A stretch of 64,000 nt of DNA, from assembly GCF_004001065.1 (NCBI RefSeq), contig NZ_BIML01000006.1, positions 248,001 through 312,000 of the forward strand, in the 5' to 3' direction. The position numbers and the translations under genes are program-made. This DNA is from Paenibacillus xylaniclasticus (GTDB taxonomy: Bacteria; Bacillota; Bacilli; Paenibacillales; Paenibacillaceae). Positions 45,381-53,950 of the stretch are shown here, one piece after another. The notes under the pieces are model-generated. The model was not told the DNA's origin. It did not search any database and was given only the letters and a program-made list of their open reading frames with translations. Position 1 is the stretch's first letter. Every line of letters begins with the position of its first letter.

Positions 45381-45461
45381 CTCGCTCTACCCTCCTAATC
45401 TAAGGTGGCTGAAGCCGATTACATCTTGGCTGCCGATCATCCTCGGCTGGCTTCTACGCTC

Positions 45462-45488
45462 ATTATAGGCCGCTGAAAGCGCAATCAA
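45462..45488 (-). promoter_or_regulatory. Candidate promoter of the nan operon
   Basis: A perfect TATAAT (45462-45467, minus strand) with TTGATT (45483-45488) at a short 15-bp spacing. The weak spacing fits a promoter that needs an activator, and direct repeats lie just upstream. Confidence 0.5.
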
Positions 45489-45534
45489 TAGGAACGGAGT
45501 TTGGGAGTTTCGTTCATCATCTTTCGATAGGAGG

Positions 45535-45567
45535 CGAATGTTCACGATTTTAAGGCCGAATGTTCAC
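45535..45567. promoter_or_regulatory. Two 11-bp direct repeats, probable AraC-type operator
   Basis: CGAATGTTCAC occurs at 45535-45545 and again at 45557-45567, a 22-bp repeat distance (about two helical turns). AraC-type response regulators bind such tandem sites. They lie about 50 bp upstream of the candidate -35 of the nan operon. The YesN-type regulator encoded at 46127 is the obvious candidate. Confidence 0.6.
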
Positions 45568-45574
45568 TTTTTTG

Positions 45575-45588
45575 TGAATGCGCTTACA
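45575..45588. promoter_or_regulatory. cre-like site (carbon catabolite control)
   Basis: TGAATGCGCTTACA matches 13 of 14 positions of the CcpA consensus TGWAANCGNTNWCA. It is placed upstream of the nan operon next to the direct repeats. Confidence 0.55.
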
Positions 45589-45656
45589 TTTCTAATGAAC
45601 CACCAACACTCCGTGCTGTAAAAGCCGACAGGAAGCTGCGAATTTTCTTTTTAACG

Positions 45657-45716
45657 AAAAAAAACAGCCATCGGATGAAGTGGTAGAACCACTGCCCATT
45701 CCAAGGAGCTGTTTCT
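45657..45716 (-). terminator. Rho-independent terminator of the small orphan gene
   Basis: On the minus strand AAACAGC and GCTGTTT arms enclose an inner GTGGT/ACCAC hairpin and are followed by eight T residues. It lies about 40 bp after the stop at 45754. Confidence 0.75.
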
Positions 45717-45753
45717 TGAAATCCATAATATTGAGCTCAGTCTCATGCACCCG

Positions 45754-46044
45754 CTACTCACGTGGAACAAAAGACGAACCAAACCTTTGTCTCATCTCCT
45801 GTTGAGTACGGATTGCCTCCTCATAAGAAGAGCCAGAAACAATAAAGAGCTTCAGTGCTTTATCCGGTCCCCAATGACTCACAATATTGATATGCTCAAA
45901 AGGATCATCAAACCAAATCATACTCGTCTCAACAAATTCACCTTTATCATGATAAACAAGATTGCCTGAATTTATCCCGTTATGTTGTTCAAGCATAAAG
46001 GTATCAATATCTCTTGTGTATGTAATGTAAAGCGTTTTGATCAT
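45754..46044 (-). CDS. Hypothetical small protein
   Basis: 96 residues, no signal peptide, no membrane segment, no recognised family. It begins 'MIKTLYITYTRDIDTFML' and ends with a charged helix 'SYEEAIRTQQEMRQRFG', suggesting a small alpha/beta fold. More AT-rich than its neighbours. It sits alone between the nan promoter region and the two-component genes with its own strong terminator, so it is probably an independent gene. Confidence 0.55.
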   Translation of the reverse strand: MIKTLYITYTRDIDTFMLEQHNGINSGNLVYHDKGEFVETSMIWFDDPFEHINIVSHWGPDKALKLFIVSGSSYEEAIRTQQEMRQRFGSSFVPRE

Positions 46045-46126
46045 TTCATTATGCCTCTACAACACAAAGGGACGTCCAGATAGTCAATAGAAACTGACGG
46101 ACGACCCCAAACGTTCAACGATATAA

Positions 46127-47356
46127 TTATTTATTGTTCGTACTCTCACCCTGCCCTTGCCGCTTTGCTCGATATTTCTGCGGACTGACGCCTTTAAGCT
46201 TTTTGAAAATCCGGCCGAAGTAATTGATGTTCTCGTACCCGACCTTCTGTGCGATCGCATAGCTGGGCATGCTCGAATGCTCCAAATAGCGGGCTGCCTC
46301 CTCGACCCGCATCGCATTAATCCAATCGGTAAACCCGAACCCCGTCTCTTTCTTAAAAATTGTGCTCAAATAGCTCTCACTCATATTGATCATTTCCGCT
46401 GCCTGCTTAAGCGACAGCTCTTGAGCGATATTCGCCCTCATATAATCGATCAGCCGTTTGATGTCCTCGCGGGAAGGCTCCCGCAAGCGTGAGCTCGATA
46501 ACGCTGCTTGCGCTTCCGCATAGAACGCCTTCGCCTCCGCCCAGCTCGCCAGCTCACCGCTCATCTCCAATTGTAGCGACAGCCCAAGCAGACGGCTTGC
46601 AGCACTGGCCAGCTGCTCGACTGCCCGCTCCCTCATAGGACCAGTCTCTCCGCTTCCGTTCCGATCAGCAAGCATAACGACAATATCGCCGTCCTGTACC
46701 TTTACAGGCTGGCTCTCCAGCATACGATCCAGCTCCGATTCGATCAGATGCTCCAGCAGCCGAAATACCGATTTGTCCAGTGCGCTGCCGTCATGCCTGC
46801 TCTGTACACGCAGCACGAGCAGCGCGCACCCTGATGGCAGCTCCTCGGTTAGCTCGCTGGCATGCTCTGAACCTTGCTCCTCTCGCAGCAGCTGCGACAG
46901 CATACGGGATAATCTCGCCCTACGATCATCTACGGGACGGTCCGACCGATCTCTGGAAGCTGCCTGAGCTTGCTCTTCCGCCAGCTGCCTTGAAGATTCA
47001 ACCAGTAAGTCCAGCAGCTCCGCTGGCTTCAAGGAGGTTTTAAGCAAGTAGTCCCGGGCTCCAAGCTTCATCGCTTTGCGTACATAATCGAATTCATTGT
47101 GACTGCTGAGGACGAATACGAGCATACGGGGATAACGCTGCTTCACCGTCTCGATCAAAGCCAAGCCATCCATGCGCGGCATGACGATATCAGTCAGCAG
47201 AATGTCCGGTACCTGCCGCTCCATCAGCTCCAGTGCCTTCTCTCCGTCCCCGGCGTCGCCGATAAATTCAAAATTGTGCTTCTCCCAATCGATCAACGAC
47301 TTGATGCCCAGCCTCACCAGCAGTTCATCGTCGACCAGCATCACTTTAAGCTTCAC
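46127..47356 (-). CDS. YesN-type response regulator with AraC DNA-binding domain
   Basis: 409 residues. The receiver domain (1-120) has acidic residues Asp9-Asp10 and phospho-acceptor Asp56 in 'DILLTDIVMPRMDG'. A variable middle (about 130-300) contains Gln/Arg-rich linkers. The C-terminal AraC double HTH (about 305-405) reads 'AAEMINMSESYLSTIFKKET' and 'VGYENINYFGRIFKKLKG'. It is encoded after and overlapping (4 bp) its sensor kinase gene. The likely target is the nan operon 1 kb away, where tandem repeats suit an AraC dimer. Confidence 0.9.
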   Translation of the reverse strand: MKLKVMLVDDELLVRLGIKSLIDWEKHNFEFIGDAGDGEKALELMERQVPDILLTDIVMPRMDGLALIETVKQRYPRMLVFVLSSHNEFDYVRKAMKLGARDYLLKTSLKPAELLDLLVESSRQLAEEQAQAASRDRSDRPVDDRRARLSRMLSQLLREEQGSEHASELTEELPSGCALLVLRVQSRHDGSALDKSVFRLLEHLIESELDRMLESQPVKVQDGDIVVMLADRNGSGETGPMRERAVEQLASAASRLLGLSLQLEMSGELASWAEAKAFYAEAQAALSSSRLREPSREDIKRLIDYMRANIAQELSLKQAAEMINMSESYLSTIFKKETGFGFTDWINAMRVEEAARYLEHSSMPSYAIAQKVGYENINYFGRIFKKLKGVSPQKYRAKRQGQGESTNNK

Positions 47357-49164
47357 GTCGCTCCCTCCTTCGATGCGAATCGCACCGGCAGCACGTACCG
47401 GACCGTCGTCCCTCTACCCGCCTCGCTGTAAATGCGAATCCCATACTCTTCCCCGTATTGAAGCCGCAGCCGATCATGCACGTTCTTAATGCCGATTCGC
47501 ATAGGCGCTTCCTTATCGGCATCAGCTTCCGCCTCTAGTCCCGCTCGAATCTCAGCCAGCCTCTCATTCGACATACCAACGCCGTTGTCTGTAATATCCA
47601 GCACGAAAGTCGCGTTCTCCACACGTGCTTCCACCGTTATACGCCCTGCAGCGCCTAGTGGCTCAATGCCATGGATGAGACTGTTCTCCACTACCGGCTG
47701 CAGCATAATTTGGATAACCTCTTGTTCCATCAGCTCTTCAGGCACCTGAATGACAAGCTCAATATCATGAAACTTCATGCGCATGAGCCCAACGTAATTG
47801 TCGATATAATCAAGCTCCTGCCGGAGCGGAATAAGGCTTCCTCCTCGCCCAATACTGCCCTCCAGAATACCGCCGAGATTCGACAGCATGTCCCCAACCT
47901 CCCCATCCTGACGAAGATAAGCCATCCACTTAATATTATTGATGGTATTCAGAAGAAAATGGGGATTGATCTGCGCCTGCAGCGCCCGAAACCGCATGTC
48001 CTCTTTCTGCTTATATTCATCCTTTACCCGAGTGAGCAACCCGCGTATCTCCTTCACCATTCGGTTGTACGTCTCAATCAGCGAAGCGATCTCCTCCGGT
48101 CCAGACACAGACAGCGTCGAGTGGAAGCCTTTCTCCTCCAGCTCCTGCATTCTTTTGCGAAGCAGAAGAAGCGGCCTTGAAATGCGGTACGACACCGATA
48201 ATGTAATAAGCAGAAAAACGATCAGAATGAGCACGAATACGACCCAATTCGTATAGCGGGTATCGAATATCTCCTTGAACACAGTATCATAGGGCACTAA
48301 CTGAACAAGCTTCCATCCGTTAATGCTGATCGTACCGTAATTGACGATCCATTTGTCTCCGTCCATCTTTATAATCTGCTGCCCATGGTCGCTGGCTTGA
48401 ACAATATTCATGTACCCTTCGTCAGAGAGGTTTTGGCCAACCATCGACTCGGTCAAGCTGGATACGATCGTGCCCTCCTGATCGGCCAAGTACACTTCGC
48501 CAGTTAACCCGCTGAGATAACGCCGCAGATCCGTCTCCGTCACACTGAACACAATCATGCCGATGTTACGGGCAGATTGCAGCTCCGTTATCGTCTTTAC
48601 AATAGTCACGATTGGCTTGCGGTCCAAATAGAGCCGCTCGTTATTATTGAACATCCATTTCTGCTGGTAAGGCTTACTCATCATGTCTTGATACCACTTC
48701 GCACCGACATATTGCTCACGAAGCTGCTCCGGCAAGAAGCTGGTGCTCAGCCAGTTGCCTTCCCGATCGAATAATGTAGTATAGGTATTGGTAAAGTAAG
48801 AGCTGTACAGCCGCCGGTTCAACACGGTATCGTTCAAACGCAGCTTCTCATATGGCGAATAGGACTGCGGCTCTTTAAGCAGCTTCGTAATGCTGGGATT
48901 CGTGGCGATATCGACAGATGAACGAAGCATATCCTCCAGGAACAAATTGATATTCAGATTAACGAGATGAAGCGACTCCTGCGCGGAGCTGCCGATTTTA
49001 CGCTCAATGACGTTCTCCAGCGTCTTGTTCATCCAATTGAATGTTATTATAAATGGAATAATAAGGAATACCAATGTGGAGATAAATACTTTATTGCGAA
49101 TTGAATTCCAACGGCCATACCAAAACCGAGAAAATCGAATATATTTCATCCCCTTACAATACAT
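47353..49164 (-). CDS. YesM-type sensor histidine kinase
   Basis: 603 residues. Transmembrane helices lie at about 26-44 and 306-325, flanking a large extracellular dCache-like sensor. HAMP spans about 326-378. The His_kinase domain has the phospho-acceptor His402 in 'QAQINPHFLLNTINNIKWM', followed by an HATPase domain ('ITDNGVGMSNERL', 'GIGIKNVHDRLRLQYG'). Such kinases respond to extracellular sugars, often through the adjacent ABC transporter. The exact start is uncertain: ATG at 49164 and ATG at 49149 are both possible and neither has ideal spacing. Confidence 0.88.
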   Translation of the reverse strand: MYCKGMKYIRFSRFWYGRWNSIRNKVFISTLVFLIIPFIITFNWMNKTLENVIERKIGSSAQESLHLVNLNINLFLEDMLRSSVDIATNPSITKLLKEPQSYSPYEKLRLNDTVLNRRLYSSYFTNTYTTLFDREGNWLSTSFLPEQLREQYVGAKWYQDMMSKPYQQKWMFNNNERLYLDRKPIVTIVKTITELQSARNIGMIVFSVTETDLRRYLSGLTGEVYLADQEGTIVSSLTESMVGQNLSDEGYMNIVQASDHGQQIIKMDGDKWIVNYGTISINGWKLVQLVPYDTVFKEIFDTRYTNWVVFVLILIVFLLITLSVSYRISRPLLLLRKRMQELEEKGFHSTLSVSGPEEIASLIETYNRMVKEIRGLLTRVKDEYKQKEDMRFRALQAQINPHFLLNTINNIKWMAYLRQDGEVGDMLSNLGGILEGSIGRGGSLIPLRQELDYIDNYVGLMRMKFHDIELVIQVPEELMEQEVIQIMLQPVVENSLIHGIEPLGAAGRITVEARVENATFVLDITDNGVGMSNERLAEIRAGLEAEADADKEAPMRIGIKNVHDRLRLQYGEEYGIRIYSEAGRGTTVRYVLPVRFASKEGAT

Positions 49165-49208
49165 CTATATACATTTAGCATTCCCACGATAACCTCGATT
49201 CACGCAGC

Positions 49209-49245
49209 AAGAAGCCGTTCAACCATCACGATCGAACGACTTCTT
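49209..49245. other. Hairpin upstream of the sensor kinase gene
   Basis: AAGAAGCCGTTC and GAACGACTTCTT pair over 11 of 12 positions. It has no T tract. It could be an operator or leader structure of the kinase mRNA. Confidence 0.35.
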
Positions 49246-49277
49246 ATTCTTACGGTAGAGATAAGCATTAACCAATG

Positions 49278-49316
49278 AAAAAAAGCTGCTGACGGACCTT
49301 GGTCCATCAGCAGCTT
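49278..49316 (-). terminator. Rho-independent terminator of pyruvate kinase gene
   Basis: On the minus strand AGCTGCTGATGGACC pairs with GGTCCGTCAGCAGCT (one mismatch) around a 2-nt loop and is followed by a seven-T run (counting the closing T of the stem), 11 bp after the stop. Confidence 0.88.
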
Positions 49317-49327
49317 CTTGAGCTTTA

Positions 49328-50743
49328 TTAAATTTGAGCAATCTTAATCAGGTTCGTCGCACCGGACTTGCCGATCGGCACGCCAGCCGTAATGACGACC
49401 GTGTCGCCCGATTCAAGGATGCCCGTTGCGCGGCCTGCTTCAAGCGACAAGTCGAAGAGCTCGTCCGTGGACGCGACCTTCTCGCCGCTTACTACCGTTA
49501 CACCCCATACGAGAGCAAGACGACGCTTAATACGCTCATCCGACGTAATCGCAATAATCGGCGCTTTCGGACGGTATTTGGACACCATGCGAGCCGTAAA
49601 GCCGCTCTCCGTCGGTGTCAGAATTGCTTTAGCACCGAGCTCGAGTGACGAACCTACAACGGACTTACTGATAACTTCCGTCACACTGGACGATTGGCCA
49701 AAGCCTTCTTTCGTCAGATTGCCGCCATATTCCATGATCGATTCCGTTTTGACAGCGATCGTCGCCATCGTCCGAATCGACTCAACCGGATATTTGCCGG
49801 CAGCGGTCTCGCCCGACAGCATAACCGCATCCGTGCCTTGCAGTACGGCGTTCGCAACGTCCGTTACTTCGGCGCGCGTAGGACGAGGGTTCACTTGCAT
49901 GGAGTCGAGCATTTGCGTTGCAACGATTACCGGCTTGCCGGCTGCGTTACATTTGTCGATCATCACTTTCTGAATGAGCGGCACGTCTTCGACCGGAATC
50001 TCAACGCCCAAGTCGCCGCGGGCAACCATGATGCCGTCGGACGCTTCGATAATTTCATCCAGATTCTCGACGCCTTCTTGGTTTTCGATTTTGGACACGA
50101 TTTGGATATGTCCTGCGCCAGCCTCTTCAAGCAGACGACGAATTTCGCGAATGTCCTCCGCACGACGGACGAACGATGCCGCCACGATATCGACGTTCTC
50201 CTTAATACCGAAATTAATGTGCATAACGTCACGTTCCGTTACACCCGGAAGCGTCGTGCGAACGCCTGGCAGGTTCACGCCTTTGCGAGGCTTGATGACG
50301 CCGCCGTTCACAACGGTACAGTAGATGTTCTTCTCATCAACCGAATTGACGCGAAGCTCGATCAAGCCGTCGTCGAGGAGAATGACGCCGCCAGGCTCCA
50401 TGACCTTCGGCATATCCGCATAGTTAACCCACAGCTTCTCGCTGTCGCCGAGCTGTTCTTCGGTTACGAGCGTGAGTGCTTGTCCGGCTTTCAGCTCATA
50501 CGAAGCTTCCTTCAGCTTGCCAATCCGGATTTCCGGACCTTTAATATCCATTAGTATCGATACGTTCGAGCCGGTAGCGGCTGCCGCTTCGCGGATCGAT
50601 GCGATACGTGCGCTGTGATCCTCCAATTCGCCGTGCGCCATGTTCAGACGCGCAACGTTCATGCCTGCTTTCATCATATCCTTCAAAGTTTCGACCGATT
50701 CACAAGCCGGGCCCATTGTACATACGATTTTGGTTCTACGCAT
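49328..50743 (-). CDS. pyk: Pyruvate kinase
   Basis: Transfers phosphate from phosphoenolpyruvate to ADP in glycolysis. 471 residues: N-terminal 'RRTKIVCTMGPACESVETL', substrate loop 'NMAHGELEDH', active-site signature 'GIMVARGDLGVEIP' and 'MLSGETAAGKYPVES'. The product ends after the C domain and lacks the extra PEP-utiliser-like domain found on the 580-residue enzyme of many Bacillales, so a second isozyme may exist. The start at 50743 has AGGAGG 11 nt upstream; 13 upstream codons were rejected. Confidence 0.94.
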   Translation of the reverse strand: MRRTKIVCTMGPACESVETLKDMMKAGMNVARLNMAHGELEDHSARIASIREAAAATGSNVSILMDIKGPEIRIGKLKEASYELKAGQALTLVTEEQLGDSEKLWVNYADMPKVMEPGGVILLDDGLIELRVNSVDEKNIYCTVVNGGVIKPRKGVNLPGVRTTLPGVTERDVMHINFGIKENVDIVAASFVRRAEDIREIRRLLEEAGAGHIQIVSKIENQEGVENLDEIIEASDGIMVARGDLGVEIPVEDVPLIQKVMIDKCNAAGKPVIVATQMLDSMQVNPRPTRAEVTDVANAVLQGTDAVMLSGETAAGKYPVESIRTMATIAVKTESIMEYGGNLTKEGFGQSSSVTEVISKSVVGSSLELGAKAILTPTESGFTARMVSKYRPKAPIIAITSDERIKRRLALVWGVTVVSGEKVASTDELFDLSLEAGRATGILESGDTVVITAGVPIGKSGATNLIKIAQI

Positions 50744-50812
50744 TATGAGTGACGCCTCCTGAATTGTGCTGTATGTATTCATTGTACTGCTGAAACTTTC
50801 ATTCGCATATGA

Positions 50813-50839
50813 ACTATAGTATTCTATTAATACTATAGT
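50813..50839. promoter_or_regulatory. Perfect inverted repeat between pyk and an AraC gene
   Basis: ACTATAGTATT (50813-50823) and AATACTATAGT (50829-50839) are perfect 11-bp arms around 5 nt. It lies between divergent genes and contains -10-like TATAGT on both strands, so it may be an operator or a symmetrical promoter core. Confidence 0.5.
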
Positions 50840-50866
50840 ACGATTTTTAGCCCAGGAGATTTAACC

Positions 50867-51643
50867 ATGTTAAAACTACTCGACATGAATATGGACCAAA
50901 GCATGAACTGGTACGGCAACTCCAAAGGAACGAAAACAGAGGCCGCATACTCGCTCGTACTCGTCAGCTACGGCAAATGCGTCTATTGGATTGGAGGCGA
51001 CAAGCTCATTCTGGAAAAAGGCGACGTTCTCCTTATTCCGCCAGACGCAGACTACTACGGCAAGACAGTCCCGACCGTGTTCCACGAGAAGCTCGTTATC
51101 CGCTTCAAGACGGAGCAGCTGCCGCTTGAGAAGCAGCTCCCGCTGCTTCTCACCAAGCCGTTCGCCCATGGCAGGCCAGGACGGTTCGAATGGATGCTAG
51201 AACGACTTCGCGAGGCGTATGCGGAATGGACGGACAAAGCCCCTTATGCCGACATTCGCGGTTCAGCCGTCATAACCGAATTGCTCGCGCTCTGGAACCG
51301 CGAATACGATCAGGCACCGATGGCACAAGGCACTCAAAAGCTCGTCGACAAAATGAAGCAGTACATTCAGCAATATCATCGGGAGAGAATTACGAAAGTC
51401 GAGCTCGGCGCATGCATTAATCGGACGCCGAACTATGCCGCCTCCTTGTTTCGAAGAGCAACCGGACAGACGATCAGCGAGGCCGTACATGCGGCACGAA
51501 TGAAGACGGCTATCTATATGCTTACCGACTCCCTGCTGACCGTAGCCGAAATATCTGACTATCTAGGCTATCGTGACGTTTCCTATTTTCAACGTGTGTT
51601 CAAACGAACGACCGGACGGACGCCGGCCTCATACACCAAATAA
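50867..51643 (+). CDS. AraC family transcriptional regulator
   Basis: 258 residues. The N-terminal cupin-like part has 'KCVYWIGGDKLILEKGDVLLIPPDADYYGK'-style strands (spanning about 27-57), and the C-terminal double HTH has 'NYAASLFRRATGQTISEAV' and 'YRDVSYFQRVFKRTTGRTPASY'. The cupin is shorter than usual. AGGAG lies upstream. Divergent from pyk; the perfect inverted repeat between them may be its operator. Confidence 0.87.
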   Translation: MLKLLDMNMDQSMNWYGNSKGTKTEAAYSLVLVSYGKCVYWIGGDKLILEKGDVLLIPPDADYYGKTVPTVFHEKLVIRFKTEQLPLEKQLPLLLTKPFAHGRPGRFEWMLERLREAYAEWTDKAPYADIRGSAVITELLALWNREYDQAPMAQGTQKLVDKMKQYIQQYHRERITKVELGACINRTPNYAASLFRRATGQTISEAVHAARMKTAIYMLTDSLLTVAEISDYLGYRDVSYFQRVFKRTTGRTPASYTK

Positions 51644-51667
51644 CGTTCTAGTATCGGCTAACGGCAA

Positions 51668-52585
51668 TCACCAGTCCTCTTCCACCAAAGCGCGGTTAAT
51701 CGCAACGCCAGCCTCATAGCCCTCGCTCGCTGCGCCGGTCAGACCCGAGAACGACTGCTTCGCGTCGCCGATAATATAGAGGCCGGGTATACGGGTCAGC
51801 CCGTGCGAATGGGTCTTATATACGCCCGTTTCGTCGAGCGGTATGCCAAGCTGCCGAGGAATATCGGTCGCTTGATGCGCGCCCGAATTTGTCAGAAATG
51901 CGCCGCTGCGCGCAATTCGCATCCCGTCCGCCAGCACAATATGCGTCAGCTGACCGTCCGCCGACGATTCCAGTCTCGCAATGGGCTGCTCATATAGGGC
52001 AACGTCCCGCTGTACGAGTTGCTCCCGCTCCTCACGCTTCAGCTCCGCAGGTCCATCCGAGCATACAACCAAATCCCGGCTCCAATGATGGATCAGCTTA
52101 ATATGCGACAGTAGATGCGCACCGCCGCCAAGCACAGCAAGAGGCTTCCCCCGCAGCTCCCAGCCGTCACAATAAGGGCACGGAAACACTGACCGGCCGT
52201 ATACGTCGGACAGGCCGTGCCATGACGGCAGCTGCTCCTTCATTCCCGAAGCGAATACGATGACCCGGCTTATAACCGAGCTTCCGCTTGCCATACTAGT
52301 CAGAAACCTTCCTTCGGTCAAGCTGACCTCTACGACTGTATCATGCCGGAGGTCAACCGTCTCGTAGCGCCGCAGCTCCTCTCTGGCCAGCATTCGCAGC
52401 GTTTCCGGTTCGATGCCGTCTCTTGTCAAATAGCCGTGCGACCGCCGTGCCGACGCATTTCTCGGCTTCCCTTCGTCGATAACTACGACCGAGCGAAGCG
52501 ATCTTCCTAATACGAGTGCCGCGCTTAAGCCGGCCGGCCCGCCGCCTACGATGACAACATCGTTCGTTACGGAAGGACTGCTCAT
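51668..52585 (-). CDS. Thioredoxin-reductase-like FAD/NAD(P) oxidoreductase
   Basis: 305 residues. The N-terminal FAD motif is 'VIVGGGPAGLSAALVLGRS', the redox pair Cys-Pro-Tyr-Cys is in 'VFPCPYCDGWELRG', and the C-terminal FAD motif is 'PGLYIIGDAKQSFSGLTG'. The NAD(P)-binding 'LAVLGGGAHLLSH' departs from the usual GxGxxA pattern. Relatives reduce or oxidise dithiols. The start ATG overlaps the stop of a 48-residue gene (ATGA). Confidence 0.87.
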   Translation of the reverse strand: MSSPSVTNDVVIVGGGPAGLSAALVLGRSLRSVVVIDEGKPRNASARRSHGYLTRDGIEPETLRMLAREELRRYETVDLRHDTVVEVSLTEGRFLTSMASGSSVISRVIVFASGMKEQLPSWHGLSDVYGRSVFPCPYCDGWELRGKPLAVLGGGAHLLSHIKLIHHWSRDLVVCSDGPAELKREEREQLVQRDVALYEQPIARLESSADGQLTHIVLADGMRIARSGAFLTNSGAHQATDIPRQLGIPLDETGVYKTHSHGLTRIPGLYIIGDAKQSFSGLTGAASEGYEAGVAINRALVEEDW

Positions 52586-52728
52586 CGGACCGCCCGCCGC
52601 AAGATAAAGACACCGTAGGCTGTTGCCTTCTGATCTTCTTCAAGAAGCCGCTCTCGATTTACCCCGTTGTCGTCATCCTGCGCCTGCTGCTTTGCGGCCA
52701 AAACCTCTTCCATCGTCCCCTTAACCAC
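52582..52728 (-). CDS. Small 48-residue protein coupled to the flavoenzyme
   Basis: GTG start with GGAGG 7 nt upstream. The product is hydrophilic ('MEEVLAAKQQAQDDD') with a short C-terminal 'AYGVFILRRAVR'. It has no Cys and no known motif. Its TGA overlaps the ATG of the flavoenzyme gene (ATGA), which implies coupled translation. It might be a partner protein or a leader peptide that sets the expression of the next gene. Confidence 0.55.
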   Translation of the reverse strand: MVKGTMEEVLAAKQQAQDDDNGVNRERLLEEDQKATAYGVFILRRAVR

Positions 52729-52915
52729 TCCCGCACCTCCACACTTATTCATATAAATAAAAATAGGACTCGTGGACTTATTTATTCGTCACCATCCACT
52801 ATTATCTCTGCGCTGCTGCTGTTACACCTTCGATTTCGTGCTCATCCTGTCCATTTCATTAATTTGTACCGCGATGCCTTGTCACATTCACAATTGAGAA
52901 ACGTTTGCTCCGACA

Positions 52916-52951
52916 AATAACAAAGCCTGCACATCGTGCAGGCGTGTTATT
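52916..52951 (-). terminator. Hairpin after the MerR/TipAS gene
   Basis: Nested perfect arms AATAACA/TGTTATT and GCCTGCAC/GTGCAGGC with a 3-nt loop, about 70 bp after the MerR stop. The T tract is weak. Confidence 0.55.
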
Positions 52952-52957
52952 CAGTTA

Positions 52958-52992
52958 TTATCCACATATTAAGTTGTGGATAATGTGGACAA
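52958..52992. promoter_or_regulatory. Cluster of DnaA-box-like 9-mers (downstream of MerR gene)
   Basis: TTATCCACA at 52958-52966 and TGTGGATAA at 52975-52983 are perfect, inverted DnaA boxes. TGTGGACAA at 52984-52992 differs by one base. Confidence 0.55.
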
Positions 52993-53021
52993 AATGTGCG
53001 CGAATCGATTCAATTCCGTAG

Positions 53022-53798
53022 TTACGCCTTATGAGAATCGACCCGATCGCAGTGGATAAGCATCGCTTCACTCATGAAAGCAGCAAGGCCCGGCTGGTGC
53101 TTGTCGATATTATCGGCGAATCGGCTGTCGCTTACGTACATATCGGCGAGCCCGCGGTAAATCTCGGTCGAGCATTCATAGAAGTGATCCGTAATATGCT
53201 GGCGATGACCGGTAATGATCCTCTGCACCTCCTCGTCATCCGGGCCATACGCCATACGAGCAATTAGTCCCTCGTACACCGAAGCCATTTCCTGCTTGAT
53301 CCGGCTCCAATCGACCTCTGTATACTTAGCCGTTCGGCGTGCCGACTCCTTATAGGCCTCCGTATTCCCCCAGCGCTGCTCCGCTTCTTGTCCGTACTTT
53401 TTCTGATGCTCCTCAATCTCTTTCATGTCGAACGGTTCAAACATATCCTGCTTACTCATTACAACACCTCCTTCGATCGATTGGAGCGTCTGCTCCACCG
53501 ACTTAATAATTTGCTCGAGGCGATGCTTCTTTTTCAGCAATAGCTCCTTGTGGATAAGCAGCATCCGACGCCGATCGTACCGCTCGTCATCAAGAATTGC
53601 ACGTACCTGCTGCAGCGGCAGGTCAAGCTCCTTGAAAAATAAAATTTGCTGGAGCCGCTCCAAATCCTCGTCGCTGTAGTACCGGTAACCGTTACTTCTT
53701 ACCTCCGACGGCTTCAGCAGCCCGATCTCGTCATAATGGTGCAGCGTCCGAACGCTCACACCCGCGATTGCGGCCACTTCCTTCACCTTATAGTGCAT
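53022..53798 (-). CDS. MerR family regulator with TipAS-type effector domain
   Basis: 258 residues. The MerR winged HTH (1-70) has 'YKVKEVAAIAGVSVRTLHHY' and 'GYRYYSDEDLERLQQILFF'. A coiled coil spans about 75-115 and a TipAS-like antibiotic-recognition domain about 135-255 ('YGQEAEQRWGNTEAY', then 'HYTDHFYECSTEIYRGL'-like sequence). TipAS proteins bind thiopeptides or other drugs. The start at 53798 is the family ATG; 12 upstream codons were rejected. Flanked on both sides by DnaA-box-like sequences. Confidence 0.88.
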   Translation of the reverse strand: MHYKVKEVAAIAGVSVRTLHHYDEIGLLKPSEVRSNGYRYYSDEDLERLQQILFFKELDLPLQQVRAILDDERYDRRRMLLIHKELLLKKKHRLEQIIKSVEQTLQSIEGGVVMSKQDMFEPFDMKEIEEHQKKYGQEAEQRWGNTEAYKESARRTAKYTEVDWSRIKQEMASVYEGLIARMAYGPDDEEVQRIITGHRQHITDHFYECSTEIYRGLADMYVSDSRFADNIDKHQPGLAAFMSEAMLIHCDRVDSHKA

Positions 53799-53858
53799 CG
53801 TTGCATCACCTCTGCCATCATCGTAAGGGATCACGTAACGTGAGTGTCAATGCTCCAT

Positions 53859-53915
53859 TGTGGAGAATGTTATACAGATTTTATCCCCAAGTGAACTTGT
53901 GTATAATGTGGATAA
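53859..53915. promoter_or_regulatory. Cluster of DnaA-box-like 9-mers (upstream of MerR gene)
   Basis: TGTGTATAA (53898-53906) and TGTGGATAA (53907-53915) fit TTATNCACA on the minus strand and are directly abutting. TTATCCCCA (53881-53889), TGTGGAGAA (53859-53867) and TTATACAGA (53870-53878) are single-mismatch copies. They overlap the region expected to hold the MerR promoter. Confidence 0.55.
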
Positions 53916-53950
53916 CTATCGGGATAACTTTTGCTTTTACACCCAAAAGA

